Positions 1 to 6,759 of a stretch of DNA of 14,006 nucleotides are shown in pieces. Source of the stretch: CAZTGZ01 sp044339595 (GTDB taxonomy: Bacteria > Bacteroidota > Bacteroidia > NS11-12g > UBA9320); assembly GCA_044339595.1 (NCBI GenBank), contig JBIIVF010000061.1, forward strand, positions 1 to 14,006. Direction: 5' to 3'. Each line of letters starts with the position of its first letter. Within the stretch, counting starts at the first letter, position 1. The translations under genes and the position numbers were made by a program. The notes beneath the pieces are model-generated. The model did not search any database and was not told where the DNA came from. It was given only the letters and a program-made list of their open reading frames with translations.

Positions 1-6
1 GCCCCA

Positions 7-52
7 CTTCCTTTTTTTTCTTGACAAAAAAAAGGAAGCAAAAAAAGTCAAG
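7..52. repeat. A/T-rich hairpin with an alternative pairing
   Basis: A perfect 13-bp inverted repeat has arms 7-19 (CTTCC followed by eight T) and 26-38 (eight A followed by GGAAG) around the 6-nt loop CTTGAC. That loop (20-25) is itself complementary to GTCAAG at 47-52, so two mutually exclusive folds are possible. No gene abuts it on the left inside the window. It may be a bidirectional terminator for a gene beyond the edge, or a dispersed intergenic repeat; similar AAAGGAAGC/GTCAAG stretches are familiar to me from other Bacteroidota intergenic DNA, but I could not check this. Confidence 0.5.
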
Positions 53-386
53 GCTTCATTTCTCTTTTCTATCCGCTACGGCTATTTCGGCGAATGCCAC
101 GATGGGAGCCACTTCTTATATTTATTTAGGTTACTTATGTTCGGTAGTTATTAGATATTAAGAAAAGGAAAAGTAGTTCGTTCGGCGTTCGCCCATCGCT
201 TTCTTATCTACTCAATGGGATAACTTGTTTTCACGCCTCCATAACCAAGCGGATCACGAAAAGACAAATAAGGCCATTCCCCACCCGCAAGCCATATTTT
301 GCAATGATTCGTGCGCCTGATTTGATATCGGAATTACATGGATTGGACCAATAGGTCATCAAACTCTTAGATTAGATAACAGAAAA
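53..386. other. gene-free stretch downstream of the cyclophilin gene
   Basis: No recognisable gene was found on either strand. The minus strand is open from 333 down to a TAG at 208-210 (41 codons). It reads residues such as GGEWPYLSFRDP and YGGVKTSYPIE, which look protein-like but match nothing I can name, and there is no start codon that makes a complete gene. It could be a gene remnant or chance. Confidence 0.35.
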
Positions 387-1031
387 TCATTCCACTTTGA
401 ATCCAAATTCAGATTCGATTTCAGCTTTGGTTTTCTTTAAAATTTTGAAGTTCATCGGGATACGTTGATTGGGCAAATCTGAACCATTTTTGGGAACATT
501 GCTGATGCTATCCGCTGCTTCCATGCCTTTTATCACCTCACCAAAAACAGTGTAAGCACCGTCGAGAGATTTTTGACCGCTTTTGTTTACCACAATATAA
601 AACTGACTTCCACTGCTTGCCCTGAGCGGATTCACCCCGTCTGCCTTTCTTGCGGCACCAATCGCACCGTATTTGTGCTTAAATCTGGTACTGTCGATTT
701 CTGCGGGTACCGTAAAGCTAGGTCCGCCGGTGCCATCATTGGTTCTGATAGAATCCCGGCTCAACGGATCTCCACCCTGAATCACAAAATTTTTGATCAC
801 GCGGTGAAATTCTGTTCCTTCAATAATCCCGCTATCCAACAAGGCGAAAAAGTTCTTGCGATGCAAAGGAGTTTCCTTATACAACCAGAGATACATTTTG
901 CCGTAATCCGTGCTCAATTCAACAATATCTTCCGTTGGAGTTTCCGGTAGATCCGGCTTTTTATCGTCGTCATCACAAGAGAAAAATAAAGTGATGGAGA
1001 AGACCAAAAGGAGCAAAGTGATTTTTTTCAT
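387..1031 (-). CDS. lipoprotein cyclophilin-type peptidyl-prolyl isomerase
   Basis: This is a 214-aa cyclophilin that should catalyse cis-trans isomerisation of proline peptide bonds during folding of exported proteins. The N-terminus is an SpII signal peptide with the lipobox LFFSC, so Cys19 would be lipidated. It is followed by the acidic run DDDD and a short linker, which suggests membrane attachment and perhaps surface export. The fold spans about residues 36-200. Visible motifs are FHRVIKNFVIQGGDP (75-89, giving Arg77, Phe82 and Gln85, equivalents of CypA R55, F60 and Q63), GSQFYIV (141-147) and LDGAYTVFGEV (156-166). The CypA Trp121 and His126 positions are Ser155 and Tyr160, as in many bacterial cyclophilins, so cyclosporin binding is probably weak. 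ATG 1029-1031 begins the signal peptide directly and has no Shine-Dalgarno. The gene stands alone. Confidence 0.93.
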   Translation of the reverse strand: MKKITLLLLVFSITLFFSCDDDDKKPDLPETPTEDIVELSTDYGKMYLWLYKETPLHRKNFFALLDSGIIEGTEFHRVIKNFVIQGGDPLSRDSIRTNDGTGGPSFTVPAEIDSTRFKHKYGAIGAARKADGVNPLRASSGSQFYIVVNKSGQKSLDGAYTVFGEVIKGMEAADSISNVPKNGSDLPNQRIPMNFKILKKTKAEIESEFGFKVE

Positions 1032-1044
1032 GCGACAATAATAT

Positions 1045-1114
1045 GTTAACCGATAACAAAAATCTGTGCTTTTGTCGAATTTTACCTAAAGGTAGCTTCA
1101 AATTCTCTTTTATT
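1045..1114 (+). repeat. 70-bp direct repeat, copy 1
   Basis: These 70 bases match 6948-7017 in the same orientation at a constant offset of 5903, with 6 mismatches by my alignment (about 91% identity). The copy lies 13 bp upstream of the minus-strand cyclophilin gene. It contains an inverted ACAAAA/TTTTGT pair (1057-1062 and 1071-1076 region) around a loop that differs between copies, and a near-palindromic GTTAACCGATAAC at its left end. It is probably a dispersed repeat or MITE-like fragment. It is unlikely to be a shared promoter, because the two copies face their downstream genes in opposite orientations. Confidence 0.75.
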
Positions 1115-1121
1115 TTTCACC

Positions 1122-1141
1122 CATCGGGGTCTCCCCCGATG
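1122..1141. repeat. GC-rich 8-bp hairpin
   Basis: CATCGGGG (1122-1129) and CCCCGATG (1134-1141) form a perfect 8-bp stem with the loop TCTC. An outer CCCAT (1120-1124) / ATGGG (1150-1154) pair may extend it. No T tract follows on either strand, so it is not a classical terminator. A REP-like intergenic palindrome is the better description. Confidence 0.45.
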
Positions 1142-1214
1142 AACTTGGAATGGGACCTGATTGGGATAAAGAAAAATAGAAATCATCTTTATAATTAATT
1201 TGTTTGCTTTTGAG

Positions 1215-1283
1215 ATACCCGAAAAAAGGGTACGCAAATATCTCCATTGGCAAGGCGTATTTGCACAATAAAGTTTCGGGTAT
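1215..1283. repeat. 69-bp nested dyad
   Basis: ATACCCGAAA (1215-1224) pairs perfectly with TTTCGGGTAT (1274-1283). Inside it GCAAATA (1234-1240) pairs with TATTTGC (1258-1264). The nested stems fold the whole segment into one long arm. It sits in gene-free DNA between repeat copy 1 and a transposase remnant. It could be a small non-autonomous element or a structured transcript; the sequence does not decide. Confidence 0.45.
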
Positions 1284-1358
1284 ACAATTTGGGAAAGGGA
1301 AGGAAAGATGTAATAGGGCGTGGAAAAAATGTGTTAACTTGTAACAGGATTTAGAACT

Positions 1359-1378
1359 AAAAAAGTGTCAACTTTTTT
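1359..1378 (+). terminator. possible weak terminator-like hairpin
   Basis: AAAAAAGT (1359-1366), loop GTCA and ACTTTTTT (1371-1378) form a perfect 8-bp, very A/T-rich stem ending in six T. The shape resembles an intrinsic terminator, but the stem has almost no GC. It lies just before the transposase remnant, with no identifiable gene upstream on this strand. Confidence 0.25.
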
Positions 1379-1385
1379 CAGTACG

Positions 1386-1694
1386 ATACAAGCCATCGTT
1401 GAGCATCCCTATGGCATCATAAAATGACAATTGGGTTTTTATTACATCGCTAAAAAAAAGGAATTCAAAGAGCGTCTGCTGATGTAGGGTTCATCATGGT
1501 GGCTTTCATGCCTGCGCCGTCTCTTCAACATTATTGAAAAAGAAAGATTAGGGGCATTTCTGACCCAATTTATTGCCTTTGGGGTTCATTTAGTGACCCC
1601 TATAAGCCCAATAAACACTCAAAAACGATTCATGAACCAAATTCATGCTTTTCTAAACTTTAGGATGCAAAGGCTTCAATTCATCTGCTTTTGA
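1386..1694 (+). pseudogene. decayed IS1182-like transposase C-terminus
   Basis: Three frames read pieces of a transposase C-terminal region in the right order. Frame one from about 1386 gives TIQAIVEHPYGIIK, an in-frame TGA at 1425-1427, then QLGFYYI; this resembles the VEHPFGTIKRQWGF motif of IS1182-type DDE transposases. A shift near 1455 gives KKGIQRASADVGFIMVAF. A second shift near 1509 gives LRRLFNIIEKERL and runs open to TGA 1692-1694. Two frameshifts and a stop make it non-functional, and the N-terminal two thirds and left end are absent. The sequence just after it (to about 1735) may hold the old right end. The family name is inferred from motifs. Confidence 0.7.
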
Positions 1695-1801
1695 AATATT
1701 GATGTATTTTGCAGGAGGTTTTTAGACGAACTGACGTTGTAGGCAACCGTATTGAACAGAAAACACAATCATTCACATTGACGTTAACCCCAAAAGTTAC
1801 A

Positions 1802-2236
1802 ATGAAAAAATTATACTTAATCTTCACACTGCTTTTATTCAGTATTTGTTGTTTTTCTCAGAGTCGGTATATTTCAGAAACAACAAAAAAGATTGTTTTT
1901 GCGAGAGACGGTGGCGTATGCCAATGCTGTGGCGGTTCTCAAAGCTTAGAATATGACCATATCACACCATATTCTTGTGGCGGTAAAGGTGACGCCTCAA
2001 ATATTCAGTTACTTTGTCAAAAATGCAATCGAAGTAAATCAAATAGTTGCTATTGTAAAGTTCATAATAAAAAAGTAGGTAATAATTGTTGCGAAGGCAA
2101 GACAACTGTAACTCAATCTCCTTCTACAACAAAAAAGACTTCAACTGCTTCGAGCCATTGCACAGGAACAACAAAGAAAGGCGCAAGATGTAAAAACAGG
2201 ACAACTAATTCTAACGGACGATGCCATTTACACTAA
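1802..2236 (+). CDS. secreted HNH-endonuclease-like protein with Cys-rich tail
   Basis: This is a 144-aa protein. An upstream in-frame start at 1709 exists, but ATG 1802 opens directly on a classical Sec signal peptide (MKKLYLIFTLLLFS, probable cleavage near Gln20), so I chose it. The HNH domain covers about residues 24-80. It has C40 and C43 as the first zinc pair, the YDHITP motif with catalytic-type D52-H53, N67, and CQKCN (72-76) as the second zinc pair with N76. HNH enzymes of this type cut DNA using one metal ion. After a Ser/Thr/Lys-rich linker (about 101-118) comes a compact module, C120-x9-C130-x10-C141 followed by H142 and H144, resembling the DUF5763-type TKKGxxCK element. A signal peptide on an HNH nuclease is unusual and suggests a periplasmic or exported enzyme. 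The neighbours are IS remnants and a small ORF 26 bases downstream. The substrate is unknown. Confidence 0.75.
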   Translation: MKKLYLIFTLLLFSICCFSQSRYISETTKKIVFARDGGVCQCCGGSQSLEYDHITPYSCGGKGDASNIQLLCQKCNRSKSNSCYCKVHNKKVGNNCCEGKTTVTQSPSTTKKTSTASSHCTGTTKKGARCKNRTTNSNGRCHLH

Positions 2237-2262
2237 TAATTCATAAAACAAATTAAAGAGGA

Positions 2263-2505
2263 ATGAATAACAAATTATTTGCAATAGACACGAATACGGA
2301 AGAAGTAATCGTTTCAGATTCACCAAAGGGAAGTAATAAAATAAATTTTATAGAACGCATTGGGCGACAAGACAACGCTATTTTATACAACGCTGTTGTA
2401 ACCTTAACTAGCCTGACAAAAGCTTCTAATTTCGACACTACAATTTTTAAAGCAATGGATAAGGTTTGTCAAATGATGTACGACAAACATAAAGAAACCA
2501 AATAG
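2263..2505 (+). CDS. small hypothetical protein downstream of the HNH gene
   Basis: This 80-aa protein is not recognised. It has no signal peptide or membrane segment and is probably cytoplasmic. The first third is polar and beta-prone (LFAIDTNTEEVIVSD), and the rest is predicted helical, ending in a basic KHKETK tail. It starts 26 bases after the HNH stop codon on the same strand and is preceded by AAAGAGGA touching the ATG, so co-transcription with the nuclease gene is likely. An immunity or accessory role for the secreted nuclease is possible but rests on position alone. Confidence 0.5.
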   Translation: MNNKLFAIDTNTEEVIVSDSPKGSNKINFIERIGRQDNAILYNAVVTLTSLTKASNFDTTIFKAMDKVCQMMYDKHKETK

Positions 2506-2528
2506 CAATAGCGTTCTTGTGATAAAAA

Positions 2529-2594
2529 ATCTGGAAGGCAATTTTAATCTCAAAGGATACCTTTGAGTTTGAACAAAAAACCAGCCTTCCAGAT
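2529..2594 (+). repeat. nested inverted repeats at the IS4-type element left end
   Basis: ATCTGGAAGGC (2529-2539) and GCCTTCCAGAT (2584-2594) are perfect 11-bp inverted arms. Between them CTCAAAGG (2549-2556) and CCTTTGAG (2560-2567) form a tight hairpin with a 3-nt loop. The outer right arm covers the first two bases of the transposase ATG at 2593. The left arm is probably the insertion sequence's terminal region. A transcript entering from outside could fold so that the start codon is masked, a known way IS elements limit transposase translation from read-through. No matching right end was found. Confidence 0.55.
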
Positions 2595-3360
2595 GAGCAA
2601 ATTAACGTTGTTTTCTCAGATAATTTCACAACTTGACAGACAAAAGTTCAACAGTATTGTAAAGGAACTCCAAACCGACAAGCACAATAAGGGATATAAT
2701 AGTTGGACCCATTTTGTATCCATGCTGTTTTGTCAATTTGCTAAAAGTCAATCAGTCAGGGATATCAGCTATGGCCTTAGATCAGCAACAGGTAATTTAA
2801 ATCACTTAGGAATTGATCATGCGCCTTCAAAATCTACCATTAGTTATCAAAATGAAAGACGGGATTTTGAACTGTTCAGGAAGTATTATTATCACTTGCT
2901 GAATCAAATAGGACAGCATCCTGATTTTAGAAGACGAAAATTCAAGATTAAATCGAAAATTCTATTGCTAGATTCTACAACCATAGGTCTTTGTTTGAGT
3001 TTGTATGATCGAGCTAAATACAAGACATCTAAAGGAGCGGTAAAAATGCATACGTTGCTTGATTATGATGGCGGTTTACCAGTGTATGTGAATATCACTG
3101 ACGGCAAAACAGCAGACAATAAAGCGGTCTACGATCTACCTATAGGCAGGAATAGTGTTTTGGTTGCTGATAGATTTTACAATGACTTTACCTTGTTAAA
3201 TAATTGGGACAGCATGGGTGTCAATTTTGTTATCAGGCACAAAAGGAATTTCAAATACAGGGTGAAACGCATAAATTCAATCGATCTGGAAAAATATCCA
3301 AATTTGAGAAGTGATGAAACAATACGTTTAACAGACCCGCAGATAGCAGCGCGCAGTTAA
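2593..3360 (+). pseudogene. IS4-family transposase, C-terminally truncated
   Basis: From ATG 2593 this reads 255 aa, against roughly 370-400 for intact relatives. The N-terminal DUF4372-type region (about 3-80, opening MSKLTLFSQIISQLD) is followed by the DDE core: the first catalytic Asp is D127 in LLLDSTTIG and the second is D193 in VADRFYND. The Y-R-E-K block with the third catalytic Glu is missing. Homology appears to stop near residue 247 (about 3332), and the last residues, DPQIAARS, read unrelated sequence before TAA. The protein should be inactive. A TTG 30 bases upstream (2563) is also in frame, but ATG 2593 matches the usual family start. It probably truncated when another event removed its right half. 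Confidence 0.85.
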
Positions 3361-3405
3361 AAGCCATTTTTCATAATTTGGAGCTTTAAGTTTCTTTATT
3401 TAGAG

Positions 3406-3413
3406 TAAGTTTG
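3406..3413 (+). promoter_or_regulatory. candidate -7 box upstream of the barrel gene
   Basis: TAAGTTTG is an exact match to the Bacteroidota -7 consensus TAnnTTTG, 88 bases before ATG 3502. No convincing TTTG lies at the expected distance upstream, so the assignment is tentative. Confidence 0.35.
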
Positions 3414-3501
3414 AGCTTCAGTCTTCTGTAAATTCCAACCATCGGCTGTTCGCGAAAAGCTAAAAAACATTAATCAACACGCATAAAAAAAAGCACTCAA
3501 T

Positions 3502-4281
3502 ATGAATCATTTGATTTCTAAGCTTATTTACCAGTCAAGATTTTGGATTCTTTTTATTTGTTTGAATTCCAATTTGGCTATGAATGCTCAGCCTTTTGTT
3601 AATCTTGAATCAGGAGCATTCTTTACAGGAATTAATGATGTACGCAACGGAAACAATGGAACGTTATTTTCTATGAAAAATGATTTTAAGACTCCAGTTA
3701 GTCCATTTTTGAGGTTACGTGCTGGTTATTTATCAGATGGGAAAAATCACTTTTCATTACTTTGGGCTCCCTTAAAAATCGTAGAAACTGAAACAATAGA
3801 AAACGATATAAAATTTCAGGGTAAAACCTTTAAAGCTAACTTACCAATAGTAGCCATTTACAAGTTTAATTCTTATCGCTTTACTTATAATCGAAGAATA
3901 ATACATAAAGACAATTTTAAAATTGGTCTTGGATGGTCAGTAAAAATTAGAGATGCAGGAGTCTCTTTGAAGAATAAAGATCTTTTAAGTGAAAACTTTA
4001 GTATTGGTTTCGCTCCTCTTATCAATTTTTTAGCCAATTGGGATATATCTCAAAAAATGGGTATTGATTTCTTTGGAGAAGGTATAGCGGCAAGTAAAGG
4101 CAGAGCAATTGACCTTTCATTGTGCGGAAGATATAGTTTCACTAAAAACCTTCAAGGAAACATTGGCTATAGACTGCTTGAAGGTGGAGCATACGGATCC
4201 AATCGATATAATTTTATTCAACTTCATTTTATTTGCGCGAGTTTAAACTACTCATTTAACAAAAACATTAATGAGCCATAA
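3502..4281 (+). CDS. probable outer-membrane beta-barrel protein, unassigned family
   Basis: This is a 259-aa protein. An N-terminal signal peptide (hydrophobic FWILFICLN, about residues 14-22) ends in AMNA before Gln30. The mature part consists of alternating polar/hydrophobic strands with many aromatic and Gly residues, for example FKIGLGWSVKIR, FSIGFAPLINF, LQGNIGYRL and the near-terminal LHFICASLNYSF. The last strand resembles the ends of small Bacteroidota barrels, although a short NKNINEP tail follows. No catalytic motif was seen, so structural or porin-like is as far as I can go. It is more A/T-rich than the genes after 7 kb, consistent with an accessory origin. It lies between a broken transposase and the convergent carotenoid gene. 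Confidence 0.6.
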   Translation: MNHLISKLIYQSRFWILFICLNSNLAMNAQPFVNLESGAFFTGINDVRNGNNGTLFSMKNDFKTPVSPFLRLRAGYLSDGKNHFSLLWAPLKIVETETIENDIKFQGKTFKANLPIVAIYKFNSYRFTYNRRIIHKDNFKIGLGWSVKIRDAGVSLKNKDLLSENFSIGFAPLINFLANWDISQKMGIDFFGEGIAASKGRAIDLSLCGRYSFTKNLQGNIGYRLLEGGAYGSNRYNFIQLHFICASLNYSFNKNINEP

Positions 4282-4328
4282 GTACTAATATTTAGTGTTA
4301 TAATTTTTATTAGTAATAATATTATTTA

Positions 4329-4372
4329 AACCTTTCTAACATTTAAATGAGTGCTTGTATGGAAGAAAGGTT
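4329..4372. terminator. possible inverted repeat between convergent genes
   Basis: AACCTTTCT (4329-4337) and AGAAAGGTT (4364-4372) are perfect 9-bp arms with a 26-nt loop. The right arm overlaps the stop codon of the minus-strand carotenoid gene, and the left arm is 48 bases after the barrel gene stop. The surroundings are very A/T-rich. It could serve as a shared bidirectional terminator, though the long loop makes it weak. Confidence 0.3.
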
Positions 4373-6317
4373 AATCTGTTTGATAACTTTGGTGCATCAG
4401 ATATACATGAGGCAAACTCAGCGCAGATAGAAATATAAAAACAGCACCCCAATTCGGTTGAAAATCTGAGTAAAGATATGAAATCATAAGAACAATACCA
4501 CCCAAAGTGAATGGCAAAGCGGCCACCCACATGTTGAAGGGTTTGATATAAAGAATTTTGCGAAGTTGCTTCCAGCCATTTACACTATGCTGAAAAATGA
4601 AAAAGATAGCAAAAGTTACCAGCAGAGGCAACTGTGTTCCAATGAGAAGCATGATTACACTTTGAAACAATGCCCATGAACGAATTATATACAAGAAGAA
4701 ACCTGCTAAAACCATAGAAGCAGGAAGCAGGAAAGTAAATGGTACATTTTGAACCATCGCCGGATCAAAAACCGATAGATTCAGGGTAAGCAGAATCTCT
4801 TGAAGTTCAGCAGGATGACTGAATAAAATAAAAGCCAAAGTGAATAATCCCCATAAAAATGCAAAAATTTTTGATTCTTTTGGTCGCCATATTTCGAAAT
4901 CAGCCTGTCCAAAATGCCATGCAGAGAATAAAATAAAAAAAATCAGCGCGAAGTCGGCCGAAAGTTCCCAAAGCAAGAGCATCAAAGATCCAATGGCCAA
5001 ATATTTCGCGGTGTATTTGATTAAATCGATAGATGTGTATGGTCCCAGTTGATGCAAATGATCTATAGCGCCATGGGGCAATCCAATTATCACAAAGCCC
5101 AGCACCCAAAGTGCGTTTAAAGATTGTATGGCTCCGATTTCTTGAAAAATAATGGCTATAACAGCTATGATTAAAGCCGCAGAAATGTTAAAAGAGCTCT
5201 TGCTGATTCTGCAATATACATCCCGAAGCGCTGCCTGAAAGAATAGACCAAAGGGCAAAGCTGACAAAATTATGAACTCCATTTTAGGGTGACTTTTTTC
5301 ATCTAAAAAACAAAGCAGATCTTTTGCCTTATTTCTGGTTAGTAAGTCCCAGAAAACACTTTTCCCTTTTTCCGGTGATGATTTTAGAACATCAATTAAA
5401 AGTTGGTCGTAGTAGACAAAGCGATTTGAAGAAATTCTGCGTTGTATGGGCGACTTTTTTTCACTCAAAGAAAGCGCTATGGATTCAGCATCACGTAAAT
5501 TACGCTCAAAAGAGTACCCTGTGCTTGGTTTTACTTGCCCGAAAACAGCGCCGGTGGGTATATGTTTTGTATTTGCGGGCTTCGGCGTTTTTACCATGGC
5601 CATCGGTATCACCCCTGATTCCATTTCAAGGACTTCATAACCTGTGGAGAGCTGTTTTAGATAATCTGCTATGAGAGATTCTGCTTCTGTTTTAGTAATG
5701 ATCTGGGTACCAAAACGGGTGGATTCAATCAAGGCGGTATGCGAATCAAAAGGCAGAACATACATAAATTGTGTTTGGCCATTTTGTGCAATCCTAAAAT
5801 CCATCATGGTGAATGTAGTGGCGTCGAAGGCCGAATTTTTAGATCTTACTACCCATCCATAAAAGCTCTGAACTAAAAGTTGATTGTTGTCTGAACTTAC
5901 AAATGCTGGTGTTCTCGAATCAAAAATATACTCAGCCAGTCCTTCAGGGATTTCTGATATGGCTTCCTTCTTCCATTCATAACTGTATGATTCCAGAATT
6001 TTCCTGGTATGGGCATAAAGCACCTCAGAGCGCAGATAGTAGTATCTTTTGTCGCCAAGCGATTGTGCCTCCTGGCCATTAAAAATCACTTGTCCCCAGG
6101 AGCAACTCACCAAATCACTCAGGGCATAACCTTCCAATTCCAGCGGCGTTAACCAAAAGCAAAAGGTTTTGTCATTTTGTAGCTTGAGATCCGGCTCAAA
6201 AACGATCACACGCTTGTGTTGTAATAGATTGTGCCTATGAAGGGCAAGCACAATAAGGGAATTGGCACAGCCAAGACCGAGAAATGCGTGTTCATATATT
6301 GGTTCTTGCGAAGTCAC
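4371..6317 (-). CDS. fused lycopene cyclase / beta-carotene 15,15'-dioxygenase (CrtY-Blh)
   Basis: This 648-aa protein joins two enzymes. Residues about 8-370 are a CrtY-type lycopene cyclase: the FAD-binding FLGLGCANSLI (12-22), the acidic VFEP end of the next strand (39-42), DKTFCFW (49-55), YVLPF with ALIEST (186-200) and KPSTGYSF (263-270). It should close both ends of lycopene to give beta-carotene. Residues about 375-648 are a Brp/Blh membrane protein with several hydrophobic helices. It has the family's histidines in GLPHGAIDH (H415, H420), SAWHFGQAD (H468), FQHS (H577) and LPHVYLMH (H637, H642), expected to hold the iron that splits beta-carotene into two retinals. The usual arrangement is two separate genes of about 380 and 290 codons. 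The frame is open throughout, with no sign of a joining error. The start is GTG at 6317; no in-frame ATG lies between it and the upstream stop. Retinal would serve a rhodopsin, which is not in this window. Confidence 0.9.
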   Translation of the reverse strand: MTSQEPIYEHAFLGLGCANSLIVLALHRHNLLQHKRVIVFEPDLKLQNDKTFCFWLTPLELEGYALSDLVSCSWGQVIFNGQEAQSLGDKRYYYLRSEVLYAHTRKILESYSYEWKKEAISEIPEGLAEYIFDSRTPAFVSSDNNQLLVQSFYGWVVRSKNSAFDATTFTMMDFRIAQNGQTQFMYVLPFDSHTALIESTRFGTQIITKTEAESLIADYLKQLSTGYEVLEMESGVIPMAMVKTPKPANTKHIPTGAVFGQVKPSTGYSFERNLRDAESIALSLSEKKSPIQRRISSNRFVYYDQLLIDVLKSSPEKGKSVFWDLLTRNKAKDLLCFLDEKSHPKMEFIILSALPFGLFFQAALRDVYCRISKSSFNISAALIIAVIAIIFQEIGAIQSLNALWVLGFVIIGLPHGAIDHLHQLGPYTSIDLIKYTAKYLAIGSLMLLLWELSADFALIFFILFSAWHFGQADFEIWRPKESKIFAFLWGLFTLAFILFSHPAELQEILLTLNLSVFDPAMVQNVPFTFLLPASMVLAGFFLYIIRSWALFQSVIMLLIGTQLPLLVTFAIFFIFQHSVNGWKQLRKILYIKPFNMWVAALPFTLGGIVLMISYLYSDFQPNWGAVFIFLSALSLPHVYLMHQSYQTD

Positions 6318-6356
6318 CGTATTTTTAACATCGTCTGTTGATCATCATTTACCGCC

Positions 6357-6364
6357 GAAATATA
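6357..6364 (-). promoter_or_regulatory. candidate -7 box for the carotenoid fusion gene
   Basis: On the minus strand this reads TATATTTC, seven of eight matches to TAnnTTTG, 39 bases before the GTG start. A TTTC lies 21 bases further upstream (6386-6389), a poor -33. Weak candidate. Confidence 0.25.
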
Positions 6365-6502
6365 AATGAAATAATTTGTACGACTGAAAAGCGCTCGGAT
6401 ATTTAAAAACCCCTTAACCCAGAAATAAATTTCGGATTTAGCAGTTAATATCGGCAGACCATTCTCGGATGGGAAAAAAATTATTATTCAATCTTGACAA
6501 TG

Positions 6503-6514
6503 TGTTGCGCAACA
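6503..6514. repeat. 12-bp perfect palindrome
   Basis: TGTTGCGCAACA is self-complementary and sits a few bases after a TTGACA (6494-6499). It could be an operator left from the decayed gene that follows, or chance. No live gene is positioned to use it. Confidence 0.25.
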
Positions 6515-6522
6515 ATTTTTAA

Positions 6523-6759
6523 CCAAGCGGAACAAGAAGGCCTTGCACCGGCACCGGTAAGCTTGCGGCCTCAGGGACACTCGAACTTATCAATGCCTTT
6601 GGTCGCAGTGGTGGAGATAATCAGTGATATAATATAACCTCAAAAGATGCTTTTAATCATAGGGTGATTTTACTTGCTGCGGGTATGCATGTGGTTAAAC
6701 TCGTTCCAGAAGACCGACAAAAGGTAATTACGATACCACTGGAGGAGATACAAAACTAA
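6523..6759 (+). pseudogene. decayed C-terminal T9SS sorting domain
   Basis: One frame reads through 79 codons with a single internal TGA at 6625-6627 and a terminal TAA at 6757-6759. Before the TGA it reads GTLELINAFGR. After it comes SKDAFNHRVILLAAGMHVV, then KLVPEDRQKVITIP. The order (strand with LEIxNxxG, then hydrophobic-AAGMYVVKL, then a charged turn and a final KV strand) is that of type IX secretion type-A sorting domains at the ends of secreted Bacteroidota proteins. The body of the protein is absent, and an in-frame stop precedes it at 6520-6522. It is a remnant of a lost secreted protein. Confidence 0.65.

Noticed and set aside
573..950. Plus-strand open frame of 125 codons
   Set aside because: It lies entirely within the well-supported minus-strand cyclophilin gene and has no family motif.
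1045..1114. 70-bp repeat as a shared promoter
   Set aside because: The two copies face their downstream genes in opposite directions and neither holds a good TAnnTTTG box at a usable distance from the start codon.
1709..1801. Upstream in-frame start for the HNH gene
   Set aside because: Starting here would bury the signal peptide 31 residues inside the protein, and the added residues read through the end of the IS remnant.
2563..2592. TTG start for the IS4 transposase
   Set aside because: It falls inside the hairpin and adds residues unlike the family start; ATG 2593 fits better.
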